Source: Chaenocephalus aceratus (lineage: Eukaryota; Chordata; Actinopteri; Perciformes; Channichthyidae). From it: a DNA stretch of 64,000 bases. Of the stretch, positions 13,701-25,063 are shown in pieces. The stretch spans positions 20,276,941 to 20,340,940 of the forward strand of contig CM043798.1 of the NCBI GenBank assembly GCA_023974075.1, written 5' to 3'. The first letter of the stretch is position 1, and each line of letters opens with the position of its first letter. A model generated the notes under the pieces. That model had not been told where the DNA came from. It did no database searches and saw nothing but the letters and a program-made list of their open reading frames with translations. The position numbers and the translations under genes are program-made.

Positions 13701-14365
13701 GAAACACCTGTTGCGATGTTCAGCTCCTCACAAAAATGAAAGATTCCTCCTCATAACCAGAGGGAGGGTAAACATATGTCTGGTTAATAAGTGTTACAGG
13801 TCGGGGTGGTATGATGTATTGCTGTGCTTGTAGCAACATTAGCAGAGGTGAGTTAGAGTGATTCAGCCTAAAAATCATCCTATTTTAGTTTTTTTCACTT
13901 ACATTTGTATTGACATTTTTATAAACATACAAAACCACATATAGTTCAGTATACAATTGAATTAAAGACCCATTGAAAAAAGAAGAAAGTACAAATAAAA
14001 ATAATAATAAAAACAAGCAATGGAAGCTTTCTATCCTATTTGTGGTGTCGTTCATTTTTCTTTTATATTCAACCCATTTTTCCCATTTGGACTCACATGT
14101 CCCTTCCTGGACCCTCAACATGTGTGTGAATCTTTCCATATCAAACCTATTTTTGTTTTTATAAACGTACTGTCCTCACAGTCAAGTCAAAAGAAAGTCA
14201 AAGCTTTATCCAGGAGGCTAAAAGCTAAAGAAACAAGGTTGAGTGTGCACATCCCAAACCTGGTTGGAGAAATGTGAACAGCAAACCGAAAGAAAAAGAG
14301 ATTGCGATGACATGAATTTTCTGTTGAAATTCCCTGGATAGAGGAGTAAAAAAAGCTTGATGAGT
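7776..14365. other. Long intronic/intergenic stretch, no gene seen
   Basis: Mostly AT-rich sequence with stops in all frames. Small items are a G run near 8339, a TAA-type run at about 10322-10338, a CA-rich patch at 12121-12143 and an 18-bp inverted repeat listed separately. No exon, RNA gene or element end was recognised. Confidence 0.45.
13535..13659. repeat. Perfect 18-bp inverted repeat, 89-bp spacer
   Basis: TGATGCATTCAAGGACAC at 13535-13552 is exactly complementary to GTGTCCTTGAATGCATCA at 13642-13659. The arms end abruptly on both sides. The loop is too long for a usual microRNA precursor. It could be the inner part of a small foldback element. Confidence 0.7.
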
Positions 14366-14512
14366 TATACCCCCCCCCCTTTATTCAACCAGTGCTGTCA
14401 AGGTGTCCTTGTGCAAGGCGTTTAACCACCCACCCGTTCTACTGAAGCCGTTTATTTGATTGTACCGTACTCTTCCCAAGGGGGTGTGTGATAATAAATA
14501 AAGGTTAAAAAG
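14366..14512 (+). repeat. Degenerate LINE/SINE 3' tail
   Basis: GTCCTTGTGCAAGGCGTTTA followed by a tail with AATAAATAAAGG resembles the fish retroposon tail seen better at 40936-41149 (CCTTGGGCAAAATACTTAA). The match is weak and the copy is old. Confidence 0.4.
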
Positions 14513-14966
14513 AGAAATTGTCCAGGTTCAAAAGAGCTATTAAGAATGCAGACATTCAATTAGCAGTGCATGCTCCCTTTTATATCTATAATCCCTCATA
14601 AATAGTTGTCTGCAATAGGAAATTCTTTGTTAAATGTTTGATTAAAAAGTAAAATGTACTGTGTTAGGACAAACTACTAGACACCATATTCAGGATCGGA
14701 ATAATTCAATGGGTTTCTTTTAAGCTACATCCAGATAATTTCCACCTCAAAATAATTAAGGTTTGATTCAAAAGGACAAAATAAAACTGAACAAAACTGT
14801 GACTTTTATTACATTTGTTGTCAACATTGAAATGTGCAACACTGTGTACAGGTTTGGGCCTGTGTGAGATGAGAAATGTGATAAATCAGCTTTTGTTTGT
14901 TTGCTTTTGATGGAGTGCCACTTGAGCAGATGAGATACTGAAGATGGTAGAAATCAGACCCATGAA

Positions 14967-14988
14967 AACACACACACACACAAACACA

Positions 14989-15080
<92 letters not shown>
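14967..15080. repeat. (CA)n microsatellite
   Basis: About 114 bp of CA repeat with only a CAAACA and a CCCA interruption near the left end. Frames reading as HTHT or CVCV across it are artefacts. Confidence 0.98.
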
Positions 15081-15082
<2 letters not shown>

Positions 15083-15083
<1 letters not shown>

Positions 15084-17493
15084 TTCACAGCATCTCTCTA
15101 TTTATCCGTCTCCCTCCCACCTCTAAATTCCATTCCGTTTCTCCATAGAGTGATGCAGTGCTTGTGCATGATTGGGCACATGCCTGTGACTGCTTCAGCC
15201 ACTTCATGATTTAATCAGGACGAGACACATTTTGACTGTCGTTGTTTTTCTGTGTGATCCTGCACTGCTGCTTTTTCTACCTGCGCCTTCCTCCCTCATC
15301 ATTTCTTCATCCTGTTGCCCCTCCCCTAAATTCCACCTGTATCTGAGTAAAGACGCTGTGGCTTCTTTTAACATCACTCTCATGTTCAAAATCACACACC
15401 AAGGCAAATGTGTTCCCTGTGCAACACACATACACATACACACAACACAAATCAAATGCATGCACACTCTAACCCTTAAGCGAATGACACAGATGTCTGG
15501 GCACCTGCTGATCCAGTCTGAATGTTGCCAGTAATCACTCCCAAGATCTAATTTACAGCCCAACAAACAGTTTTAGACCCCTCTTTCTTGGGGTGTGATG
15601 ACATAAATCTTGGTTTAATTGTTTATTTTCCCCTCGAGGTCTGCAGTGTCATGTTTAGTGGCTGTCTGCGTTGTGGACTAAACATCTTTGCGACACCGTA
15701 AACCTGAAATATGACTCACTTAAAAACACTATACATGTTTGTTGTAATTGATCACTGTTCCCTTTTCTTCAATCAAAATATATTTTGAAAGGTTTTCGCA
15801 TGAGTTCAAGTCACACCCCTGCACTTCGCACATTGAGCAGAGAGCTACAAGCCCTGGAAAAACACTGAGAGGAGATTGAAAACACTTGCGACACAAATTT
15901 CAATTAATACGAAGCCAGTAGATAATTGACAGTTCTACTCTCCGAACAAAATGTAACAAAACATATGTTATTGATTTAACACTGAGTCCTCGTTTTAACA
16001 GAAAATATTAAACTACTGTAGTAGTACAAGTGATGAATCCTAAATATAAATGGGTTTTTATGTGATTCAACTCTTTACTTCTCCCATGTCTTCACCAGTT
16101 GAATCTATGCTTTTGTGGATAGCCATGTACTTTACAGGCAATCTGCATGCATGTTCTTCTCCTGTGCAGGAATCTGAATTTTAAATGTGGCATTGTGATT
16201 GATGATTCGTATTCATGAATGCAAGGTTTCCATCTTAAATTACCATATAATTCCCATGAATATATTCAGATTGATCAATCCGAGAATCCCAGATCTAACG
16301 CTTTCCAAGGAAACATTAATACTAAATGTCATCAAATGGTACTTGGAGCTGATTTTCCATGCACAATGCAGGCTCAATTTTGAGCTATTAACTAAAATGG
16401 AAAAATGGCAGGGTAATGAAATAATTGTTCTGACGTGTTAAAGCTTTTCTTAAATAGGCGTATGTAAAAAAAGAAAATCAGTGTCTGCTTTTTGCCACAG
16501 TCATAATTGATTCTGACAAAGTAATGTTTAGAAGAGATAGACATTATAATTGTATTCTGTGGCTACTAATTTCAATTTTTTTAGCAAGAGTTTCAGGTCG
16601 CTTTAGAATTGTTGGGTTTTATATATTAGGATAAGATTTCTTATTAGTGCAGCTCATAAAAACAAAACGGTAGAGAAATGTCTATGACAAGTTAGGCAAA
16701 TTACGAACAGTCATTAAAAGAATATCTGAGCCATGGCAAATTCACTCAACTATTGTGACTGCAGATTAGATAAACCGATACAAACTAAAAACATGCAAGG
16801 AATGGAATGGATAAGGAGCAATTAGAATTTGGAGGATAAAGCAGATAGGATGTACCTAGTGATTGGTAGATGGTGGTGGTGATTTTTAACAGGTTTTTGA
16901 AAAGGGCCTGACTCTGCAGTTGTTATACAGCTTGAAGGTCACTTCTCTGTTGGGGACCAAGTGGCTCGACAACAGGCCTTTGTACTGATGGGAGGGCTAA
17001 GCTGCCATTGGTGACCAAACTACAATTAGAGCATGGAAACACATAACCAATAACCCATCAGCAAGCAAGGCTGTTAACTTGTAAGGACTGACTTAAAATA
17101 TAAAATGTTTTGGCAAACTTGAACTCCAGAAAGTTTAACCAATGTGTGAAACCATTACCATTTGAAACCAAATAACTGATCTGGTTTTGGTCTCGATCTG
17201 GAGTTTCCACAGTAAGCACTGCCACGAAGGAATGGTTAGCTAGGCTTGCATTACAATGTGAACTTTAGTAAGGATGAATGGCTAATAAATTGAAGCACAT
17301 TATTGTCGGATTCAGCTTCAGTGCTTTAGATATTATAGCCATTTCGTTATTAAAGCTGCGTCAAGGTTACTGGTGTGGAATCTAGATTTTTTTCAATGTT
17401 ATAATTTGCTGTTAAGTTACATTTCTTGACAGCTGAGACAAAGTAATATGTGTACTTCCAGAAGGACAAAGTGAATTGGACTTTTCAGAGCTG
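15083..17493. other. No gene seen
   Basis: AT-rich sequence. Opposed frames at 15204-15566 show no known motif. Nothing else identified. Confidence 0.4.
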
Positions 17494-18551
17494 CAGGGGC
17501 GGATCTAGACAAATATTCATGGGGTGGCAAGAGGGTGGCAGGAGAATTTCAGGGGTGGCGTCCCCTGGCAGAAGTATATGCTGATTTAATCGCAGTCATA
17601 TCAACAATGTTAACTTGGAAAGCCACAATATTGATATTTTAACTGAATAACATTAGGTAACATTATTGTGGCACATCAGTAAAGCCTTAAATATATATAT
17701 ATATATATAAGGTGGCAGACATAATTTAATGAATTTTAACTGAACAATAACTGAATGAGTTTGTTTCACTCTTAGACCTGCAGGGGTACCAAATCTATGC
17801 AGACTGCTGCAATAAGTACATTAATTAACTGTCTCATCGATGTTTGTCTGTTATCATATTATTCCTATCAGCTGTCAATCACTGTTATGATTCACATATT
17901 CAGTGTTATTATTAAATAAACTATATTTTTTGGAGGAGTTAATGATGAATGTTCCTCAAGATGCTTGCTCACCCTCCTTCAAATTTGAAAGAAAGTAATT
18001 ATATCATAAATCAAAATAATCAAAAGAACAGTTCAGCGCCCCACAACTTCATTACAAACAGTTACAACCTGGACTTTACATCAGAAAGAACAAACATTAA
18101 AGAAGTGACTAACTGCATCAGTTAGGGTTAAAAAACGTGTATTCAACTAAAACATATACATTGCATCGCTGCAGTTATGATCCAGTGGAAAGCCCTTACC
18201 TACTGGCCTAGTTAAATCAAAGTGGTTACTTTTTTTTGGCTGGGCAGTGAAGTTTTACACATCGTCTTATTTGACTTTCTCAGGACTTGAAACCGTTTTT
18301 GGGGGCAGACCCCCACAAAGAAAAAAAAAATATTTACACACGTAAGGTCATCATCTTAACAGTTTATTATTCTCATCGACTCATCCGTGAGCAGAGCATC
18401 AAGTTGGCATGCCTATTACAGCTGAATATGGCGATTACCATCTTGTTCAGCAAAACGCCTCACAAACGATTTAAAGCTATGGTGCGTTTTGATTCAGTGC
18501 TGAGTACAGTCCAAACTTGACAGGCTCTTCTCTGTCATTGTAGACCGCAAA
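17494..18551 (+). mobile_element. hAT-like non-autonomous fragment
   Basis: It begins CAGGGGCGGATCTAGACAAA, followed by GGGTGGCAAGAGGGTGGCAG, a typical left end of fish non-autonomous hAT elements. No matching right end (expected to carry CCGCCCCTG) or 8-bp duplication was found. The right boundary given is only the start of the next fragment. An AT run lies at 17691-17709. Confidence 0.4.
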
Positions 18552-18885
18552 CAGTGGCGGCGCCAGAGTATTTTTGTTGGGTAATCTATGGTAGGGGCTA
18601 ACCCATGCAGTGGTGGGGCTCAAGTCAGTATTTGCAATGTAATTACATACACGCTCCCCTTGAGAGTGAAACGCCACGCGTGAGGTTTAGATTATTTCCC
18701 TGTCTCAATCCAAATTGAACTGTATGAAATAAAAAGGCACATTTGTCTTGTAGTAAATAAAAAGGGTGACCTGGAGCCAATCCTACAATTTCCCCACAGG
18801 TGAAAGAGTTGACATACTGAAAACCCAACCCCTGCAGGGGGGTCTGGGGGGATTGTCCCCCAGGAGATTTTTTGAAATACTAACA
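18552..18885 (+). mobile_element. hAT-like left-end fragment
   Basis: CAGTGGCGGCGCCAGAG starts here, and GGGGGGTCTGGGGGGATTGT lies near 18838, the same layout as the left part of the complete element at 34499-35714. The right end is missing. Confidence 0.5.
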
Positions 18886-19558
18886 TAAAATACACATTCT
18901 GGTACTCTCTTGAGAAGAAAAATAAATAAATATATTACTACACGACATATTTAAAAAAATGAATGCCATTTTAGTTTTTTGTTACTTTGTTCTGAAAGCT
19001 GAACCTACTGCTCCTCACAGAGAGAAGAGGGAAGAGGCTGTGTGAATTACTTTACATTGTGGATACTAGCCCCCATTGTTCTGTGTATTAAATGAGTAAG
19101 AATACATTTGCCAAAGTAGCTTCGCTTTTAAAATATCACACTCCCGACTAAATATGACTCAAAATGAAGCAGTAAACCAATTACTGCACTCTGTCACTGC
19201 ATAATGACTTTCTTCAAACAGTAATTATTATGAAAGTCTTTCAAATATCAGATTGGATATACGCTGGAAATACAAACTTCAAAAAAGTGTGCATAATCAA
19301 GTGGAATACATATAACTATCAAATTAGTGATAGTATTAATGAACGAAAACGTGATCAGATCCAAGGCAAAACAGAAACAATAGTAATATAATATCAAAAG
19401 ATGGGTATAGTGAGAACACAAAAACGCCTACAAATGCCTGAACCAAACAGAGGCTTATAACATCAAAGCCACATTTTCATCATGTGGAGAGCCAGCTGCT
19501 ATCCTATAACACCACCACTGTTCTTTGTTCATTTAAAGCAAAGTTGAGATGGGGAAGA
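18886..19558. other. No gene seen
   Basis: AT-rich sequence up to the DIRS element; nothing recognised. Confidence 0.4.
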
Positions 19559-19606
19559 AACTATAGGTTACTTACATAACCACCACCTCAGAGTAACATG
19601 AAGTGA

Positions 19607-19778
19607 GATGTCTCACTATGGGATGCGCCTCATCGCGGAGCAAACAGAAGCATCAATCTCATTACGCCAATCCTGATTGGCTGGTGATCTTGACGTCAGC
19701 GTCAGGGAATTCACCCCCTATAAGTAGCTTGCGCCACAACGCATGCGTCATTCAAAATAAGCACCTCTTCTCGCTTCA
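19607..19778. repeat. DIRS inverted terminal repeat, 3' copy
   Basis: This copy is complementary to 24872-25038 over its whole length, with a 5-bp insertion (near TTCAAAATAAG) and a few substitutions. It carries the same CCAAT, CRE-like and TATA-like motifs as the other copy. Confidence 0.93.
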
Positions 19779-19795
19779 CCATAGAGGGCCGTCTG

Positions 19796-19892
19796 GTGAG
19801 ACATCTCACTTCATGTTACTCTGAGCACTGTGGTTACGTAAGTAACCTATAGTTCTCATTCATAACACTCCGTTCGATGTCTCACTATGGGA
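19796..19892. repeat. DIRS internal complementary region (ICR)
   Basis: The first part (19796-19854, GTGAGACATC to CTATAGTT) is the inverse of the outer 3' terminus 19559-19616. The second part (19851-19890, AGTTCTCATT to CTATGG) is the inverse of the outer 5' terminus 25024-25063. The parts overlap at AGTT, the sequence common to both ends. In DIRS1 this region templates the junction of the circular intermediate; that role is inferred here. Confidence 0.9.
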
Positions 19893-19951
19893 AATTGTAG
19901 CTCCCGTATTGCCAGACGAGCTTATCTCGAAAATCACCGACCAACCAGAAC

Positions 19952-20983
19952 TTAACAGGTAGAGTCCCGACTCAACAAGGTACCCAGCACTGCTCGGGCC
20001 ACGCTTGGAGCGGAGACATCTAGTCTGTAAAAGCAGACAAAAGTGAGCGGCGAGGACCAGCTTGCCGGTGCACAGATGTATTGGATGGAAACACCCTTGA
20101 ACAAAGCCCAGGATGTAACCAGGCCCTGAGTCGAGTGAGCCCGCAGACCCGAAGGTGCTTGCAAACTCTGACTCGTATAGGCCAAAGCAATTGCCTCCAC
20201 AATCCAGTGGGAGAGCCGTTACTTAGTAACAGGCTTGCCCTTGTGAGGATTAGCCCAGGACACAAAGAGTTGGTCATTAAGACGAAGCTCCTTTTATCTG
20301 TCCATATATGTGCGTAAAGCACGGACTGGACACAACAGATCCTGCTGCTGTTCCCCGGAGGAAACCAGCGGCGGAGGAAATGCCTCAATGTCAATTGGGG
20401 TACACGAACGAACCACCTTTGGTGTAAAGGCAGGGTTGGGCTTCAACAGCACTCTCGTTTGCACTGGGGCGAACTGAGTGCATGAGGGATGTACAGACAG
20501 CGCATGAATATCACTGACCCGCTTGGCGGATGCCAGGGCCAGTAACAGCACTATCTTGAGTGACAGATGTTTCATGTCAGCTCCTTCCAGGGGTTCAAAT
20601 GGGGTCATTCTGAGCCCATTTAAAACCACTGCCAAGTCCCATAAGGGCACCAGTGACCTGGAGACAGGGAGGAGCCTGCGAGCTCCCTTCATAAAACGGC
20701 AGACCAAAGGATGTTGCCTAGCCGTCTTACCCTCAAAGCCCACATGGCATGCAGCAATAGCAGCCAGGTACACCTTGATCGTGGATAAAGCTCTGTGTTT
20801 ATCGATCAAGTCCTGTAGAAATGATAAAATCACCCCGACAGGACATTGAAAGGAGATGTGTCCTTCTTGAAGGCACCACTCCTCAGACACCCTCCACTTA
20901 CAGTCATAAAGAGACCTGGTGGAGGAAGCTCTTGCACTCTGAATAGTGTGTATCACCTTCCCACTGTATTCAGATTGTACCAC
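19952..20983 (-). pseudogene. DIRS tyrosine recombinase, two premature stops
   Basis: This enzyme would integrate the circular DNA copy of the element. One frame runs from 20983 to 19952 with stops at 20294-20296 and 20219-20221. The N-terminal SAM-like part (TIQSARASSTRSLYDCKW) precedes the catalytic domain. The first catalytic arginine is in AKRVSDIHAL (about residue 155). The box II motif reads RAHSTQG, so the usual HxxR arginine is glutamine. The last tyrosine is kept in FVCFYRLDV. The recombinase is in the same frame as the RNase H segment upstream. Stops and the lost arginine indicate it is inactive. Confidence 0.88.
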
Positions 20984-21322
20984 TCACGGGTCAGGCCCAT
21001 AGTGCCCCGCGCTCTGGGCGTGGGTGAAGGATCGCCCCCCCCCCGCCTGAGACAATCTGTCCCTGCATAGTGGGGGCTGCCATGGCTGCCCGCACAACAG
21101 CTGATATATCTCCGCCAGCCCGTACGTTGCGGGCTAGGGCGGAGCCATCAGGATAAGTGTGTGGCGTTGCTCCTTCACTCTGGCCAGAGTTGGGGGTATC
21201 AGAGCCAGGGGTGGGAACGCGTACAGAAGACCCGAAGGTCAATCGTGTACGAGTGCGTCCACGCCTAACGGTGCGTTTAAATCGTGCATTAAAGAGAACA
21301 GCTGTCATTGAGCATTTTCTCT

Positions 21323-22165
21323 TTATGCGAACAGATTTAACGCGGCTCTGCCGTAACGCACCCACAGCTGACTCACGATCCTTGGATGTGGAGTCCAGTC
21401 TGCATAGAGTGGTGCACCTCTGGACAGTAGTTCTGTCCCGAGGTGCATAACTCCCGGTACCTGTGTCGCTCTCAGAGAGAGGAGACGTCTGCCGCTCCAA
21501 GGGATCAGTTTGTGTGCCAGTGTGTGTGACTGGAGACAACGCAACCTCCCTTGGCGGTTCATACACAATAATGTGGTTGTGTTGTCTGTCCTCACGAGGA
21601 CATGGTGTCCTCTGAGAGAAGGCAGAAAGCGTTTTAGGGTGGGGAACACCGCTAAAAGCTCCGGGTGATTTACGTGCGCCCGCTGGAGGTCTCTGCTCCA
21701 GAGACTCCTCACCGGGCGACCTTCGTAAATACCCTATCAGCCTGTCAGACATGCGTCTGTGGTGACCACCTTCCGTGAAAGGACATCACCCGTAGGCGCG
21801 CCCCGTACTAGAAAAGTCGGGTGTAGTGCCACTACGTATTTCATAATAACCAATACTCTCCGCACGCTGTGGCGCGCGGGGTTTAGTTTTATTATGAGAC
21901 CCATGTTGAGCAGGAGCTTTACGAGGACATTTGTCTGCGTAATCTGACTCCGCTCGGCGGGTATTATAGATAAAACCCTCCTTTCTAGGAGAGAGAGAAC
22001 CTCTCTCTCCAGAATATGGGTTGACTCTCTCCGGGCTTGTGAATACAGATAGCCCGAGAAGCGAGGGGGGGTGACGGTGACTTGGAGTCTGTAGCTCCGT
22101 GTAACTGTCTTGAGAAACCCAAGCAGATATCGTGAGTATCTCCCGCTGTATGCTCCTTAGAGCCA
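21323..22165 (-). pseudogene. DIRS RT-RNase H with the RT core deleted
   Basis: Reading leftwards, one open stretch starts near 22165 (SRYLLGF, then VTVTPPRFSG and LEREVLSLLERRVLSIIPAE), matching the entry to DIRS-type RT. Within a few codons it reaches LNPARHSVRR and RKVVTTDACLTG, which belong after the RT palm. None of the palm motifs, including the catalytic aspartate pair, lies between, so about one domain is missing near 21915-21965. TGA TAG stops follow near 21740. RNase H then runs to 21323 with acidic residues in TTDA, HPELLAV and VRTDNTT. The link to the recombinase (21322-20984) carries more stops and a G-run length change near 21039. Confidence 0.82.
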
Positions 22166-22261
22166 GCTGAGATGTCACGTCTCTTCCCCTCTGAGTCTCT
22201 ATTTGTTGTGTTATGGGGCCCTCCAGTGTCTGAGCACTGTGGTGCCCCATTTCGACAATCC

Positions 22262-22486
22262 CCACAGACACAGCGCATGTGTGTGGCGGTGGTGCCCGTA
22301 TGGCTCCAGCCGGCACTGTGCATGCGCGTGACGGTGGTGCCTTCACAACCCTAACCGGCACTGCGCATGCGCGTGACGGTGGTGCCTTCACAACCCCAGC
22401 TGGCACTGCACATGCGCGTGACGGTGGTGCCCTTAAAGCCCCAGCCGGCACTGCGCATGCGCGTGGCGGTGGTGCCTTCACAGACC
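22262..22486. repeat. Five-unit 45-bp tandem repeat inside the DIRS element
   Basis: Units are spaced exactly 45 bp (anchor points 22272, 22317, 22362, 22407, 22452) and each holds a GCGCATGCGCG-like core. Because 45 is a multiple of three, a minus-strand frame reads a 15-residue repeat (APPSRACAVPAGVVK type) without stops. It sits between gag and the RT remnant. Units 2 and 4 carry the full TGCGCATGCGCG, an NRF1-type site; the others are degenerate. Confidence 0.9.
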
Positions 22487-22782
22487 CGCCAGTAATCCGC
22501 CTTTTGAGAGATGCCGTAGCTGCTCTCAGAAGGGGAACAATTGACGGGCTGTTTATTGGTTTTATTGATTTTTTATTTTCATTTTTTTTTTTGCTGCGCC
22601 CTCGGCCTGAAGCCTGGATGCGTCAGCGGCAAATGTTTTATGACAAAATAATCAACCAATGTGTGACATGTGTTCGTGCGGACTTGAGGATGGTGTTGAG
22701 GCATCTCTCGAGGCGGCGGAAACACATTCAGAGCTGGGGAATGAACTTCCAGCTCTGTCACAGAGGGGAGAAGGAGGGGCTG

Positions 22783-24501
22783 TCACGCCGCTCGCTTCTT
22801 CTTCCTCGACTGCTGGCCGAAATTCTGGGTTGGCTGCGCCTGAGCTGCTGCCGGAACCGGAGATTTTCTAGGCCAGCTTGCCCTTGTCTCCAGCCTGGGC
22901 TGGGGACTCGGGGCGGGCTGCGACCTCTGCTTCTCCGGTGCTTTAAACCGAACAGAGTTCGAGGCAGCTTGGGCGAAGGACTGCTGCTGCGAAGGACTGC
23001 TGCTGCGAAGGCAGCGGATGGACCCTTCGAGGGAGGCAGAGGTGGAGTGCCTCGTCCTCCTTCTTCTTCGTCTCACACCTCCTTTGCATGGAGGCGAGAG
23101 CGGAGCCGAAAATTCCCTCGGGAACGATGGGCATATCCAGCACATCCTCCTTTTCCCGGTCAGGGAGGTTGGTGAGGTTGAGCCATCTCGCTCTTTCCTG
23201 CACCACCATGATCCCCATTACCTTGCCCGTGGCCTGGACGGCGCAGCGTTGGACACAGAGACAAATGTCCGTGACCGCTGCCATCTCGTCCAGAGTGGCT
23301 GCCCCCGGGTTACCCGACAGGTCCTCGCAGAGCTCAGCTTGGTAAGCAGTTAGAAGTGAGGACACATTCAGGGCCCTGGCGGACAACGCTGCAGCTTTGT
23401 AGGACTTTTCAGTCATTGTCGACTGAAAACGGTCCGACTTTTCTGGCAGCGTGGGGTTCCTGCTCGGTGACGTGCCCACCTTCGGTAGGAGGAGGGCCGC
23501 TACCAGCGGTTCCATGGGCGGTATGCGGAGCAGGCCGAGCTTCTCCATTCCGTCACAGTCTAGGGAGGAGGCACCCTGGATTGGGACCTTGTTGCTGAAG
23601 GGCCGGTCTCTTCACGAGACCGACACCTCATCCAACATCTCCGGGAAGACCGGAAGGAGTTGCCTCTTTTTCTCCGCTGCTTGGGGAAGATGTTTTCCCT
23701 CGTAGCGGGACCTGGAGGTCTCCTTGGCCATTTCAGGCCACGGGACGTTGAGTCTGGCCGCAGCGCGTTTGCACACGGCCTGCAGGTCCATGCTCAGACC
23801 GGGCGAAGCTGGTGTGCTATCGCCCGGGAGAGCAGCCCTCGCTCCAGGCTTTCAGCCTGAGCCGATGACATGAAGGTGTCCTCTTCCTATTCATTCGACT
23901 CGGACAGGAGGAACGCCAAGGCGGCCTCTTCTTCGTCCTCCTCGTAGTCCAGCTCGAGGACATACTCCGCGAGTGAGACCATGGTGAGGTCTAACCGGGA
24001 GCCCCAGCTTGGTAAAGCGCGGGGAACTGTTCCCGCGTGTCTTGCCGTCACCGGGTCCCGGCCTGCCAGGGCGCGGGATTCCGGTTCTGTAGCCATCGCA
24101 GATAATGAGCCCCAGACCGACACGGAGAGGGGTTCACTCTCTGTGGCGGACGCCCCCGTGTCTTGACTACCGGCCGGTGGGTCAGTGGACATGGGGGGGT
24201 CCTGCTCCGACAGGCTAGCTTGTCGTGCTAACCGTCGGCGGAGGCTCTTTACGGTGAAGCGGACACAATGTCCGCACGAGCCGGGGTTGTCGATAGCGCC
24301 TCGGGCGTGTTCCAGCCCGAGGCAGGACGAGCAGACCTGGTGTGTATCTGCGCCCGAGATCTTCAACCCGCAGCCGCAGAGTCGAGCCACCGAGTCCCTG
24401 ACTCCTCTGGTGTGAGGGAGAGGGGCGTCCTTCTTGTTCGCCTCGTGGCGTGGAGAGGGCCCGCTCTCGACAGGTAGGATGGGAGAAAAAGATGTTACCA
24501 C
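22783..24501 (-). pseudogene. DIRS gag-like region, frame-broken
   Basis: The region holds three minus-strand pieces. The first (24501-23887) has a cysteine cluster (CGCGLKISGADTHQ, VCSSCLGLEHARG, CGHC) typical of the DIRS gag start, then a serine/proline-rich linker and an acidic end (ELDYEEDEEEA). The second (23548-22943) carries the conserved helical core (LCEDLSGNPGAATLDEMAAV, VVQERARWLNLTNLPDREKE). The third (23145-22783) is a glutamine/proline-rich tail (QQQSFAQAA, KSPVPAAAQAQP). At least one frameshift separates the first two. Gag packages the RNA in cytoplasmic particles in related elements. An 18-bp direct duplication in the tail gives a repeated SQQQSF. Confidence 0.8.
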
Positions 24502-24871
24502 CTTGTCCTTAATCCGGAGAAAAGGACGGTGTGGGTCTTTTATTCCCGGAGAATACTGACTGGTGTGACAGTATGCTCTTTTAATCCTTTCTTCCTCCGT
24601 GGAGAGGAGAAAATAAAAAACGTCCTCGCTACCGTGGTGTCGATAGAGAGGGAGCGAGCTAGCAACAGGTGTGCTGCTAGCTTAAAAAATCAGACCTACC
24701 TTACTTTCTCGGGGAGAGAAGGGTGAGGTCGATTTTAATACTAACTGCGTTAGTACTACCGTCTTCCTGCGAAGCAGAATGAGTAGCCGGCGAGCGCCCG
24801 TCGACCGAAATGGGTATTTGGGTTCAGTCTGTGGACCGTTAAGCTTGTCCGACTACTGTAGAGATGTGCTC

Positions 24872-25038
24872 TGAAGCGAGAAGAGGTGTTTGAATGACGC
24901 ATGCGTTGTGGCGCAAGCTACTTATAGGGGGTGAATTCCCTGACGCTGACGTCAAGATCACCAGCCAATCAGGATTGGCGTAATGAGATTGATACTTCTG
25001 TTTGCTCCGCGATGAGGCGCATCCCATAGTGAGACATC
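24872..25038. repeat. DIRS inverted terminal repeat, 5' copy
   Basis: This is the partner of 19607-19778. It lies just upstream of gag in the element's own orientation. Confidence 0.93.
24918..24979 (-). promoter_or_regulatory. Probable DIRS promoter in the 5' terminal repeat
   Basis: In element orientation the order is paired CCAAT boxes (GCCAATC and its inverse, 24964-24979), a perfect CRE TGACGTCA (24947-24954) and a TATA-like CTATAAGTAG (24918-24927). This is a plausible RNA polymerase II promoter reading into gag. The same set is inverted in the 3' repeat. The motifs are seen; activity is inferred. Confidence 0.5.
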
Positions 25039-25063
25039 GAACGGAGTGTTATGAATGAGAACT

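Larger units (their letters stand above)
19559..25063 (-). mobile_element. DIRS1-like tyrosine-recombinase retrotransposon, internally deleted
   Basis: A 5.5-kb element reads right to left. From its 5' end it carries an outer terminus (25023-25063), an inverted terminal repeat, gag (24501 to about 22783), a 45-bp tandem repeat, the start of RT, RNase H, tyrosine recombinase, an internal complementary region (19796-19892), the second inverted repeat and the 3' outer terminus (19559-19616). Each half of the internal complementary region is the exact or near-exact complement of one outer terminus, the hallmark of DIRS1 elements, which replicate through a circle. Both ends share GTT. No target duplication was seen, as expected for recombinase-mediated insertion. 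The RT catalytic core is deleted and the coding parts have stops. Confidence 0.92.

Noticed and set aside
14821..15126. Frames reading CVCV or HTHT over microsatellites (also 25853-26290, 48380-48970)
   Set aside because: They are pure translations of CA/TG repeats.
19603..19824. Open frame across the DIRS terminal repeat (also at 24839-25027)
   Set aside because: It recurs only because the repeat is inverted at both ends; not a gene.
22279..23175. 298-codon plus-strand open frame
   Set aside because: It is antisense to the DIRS gag tail and tandem repeat; GC-rich DNA without stops explains it and it matches no protein.
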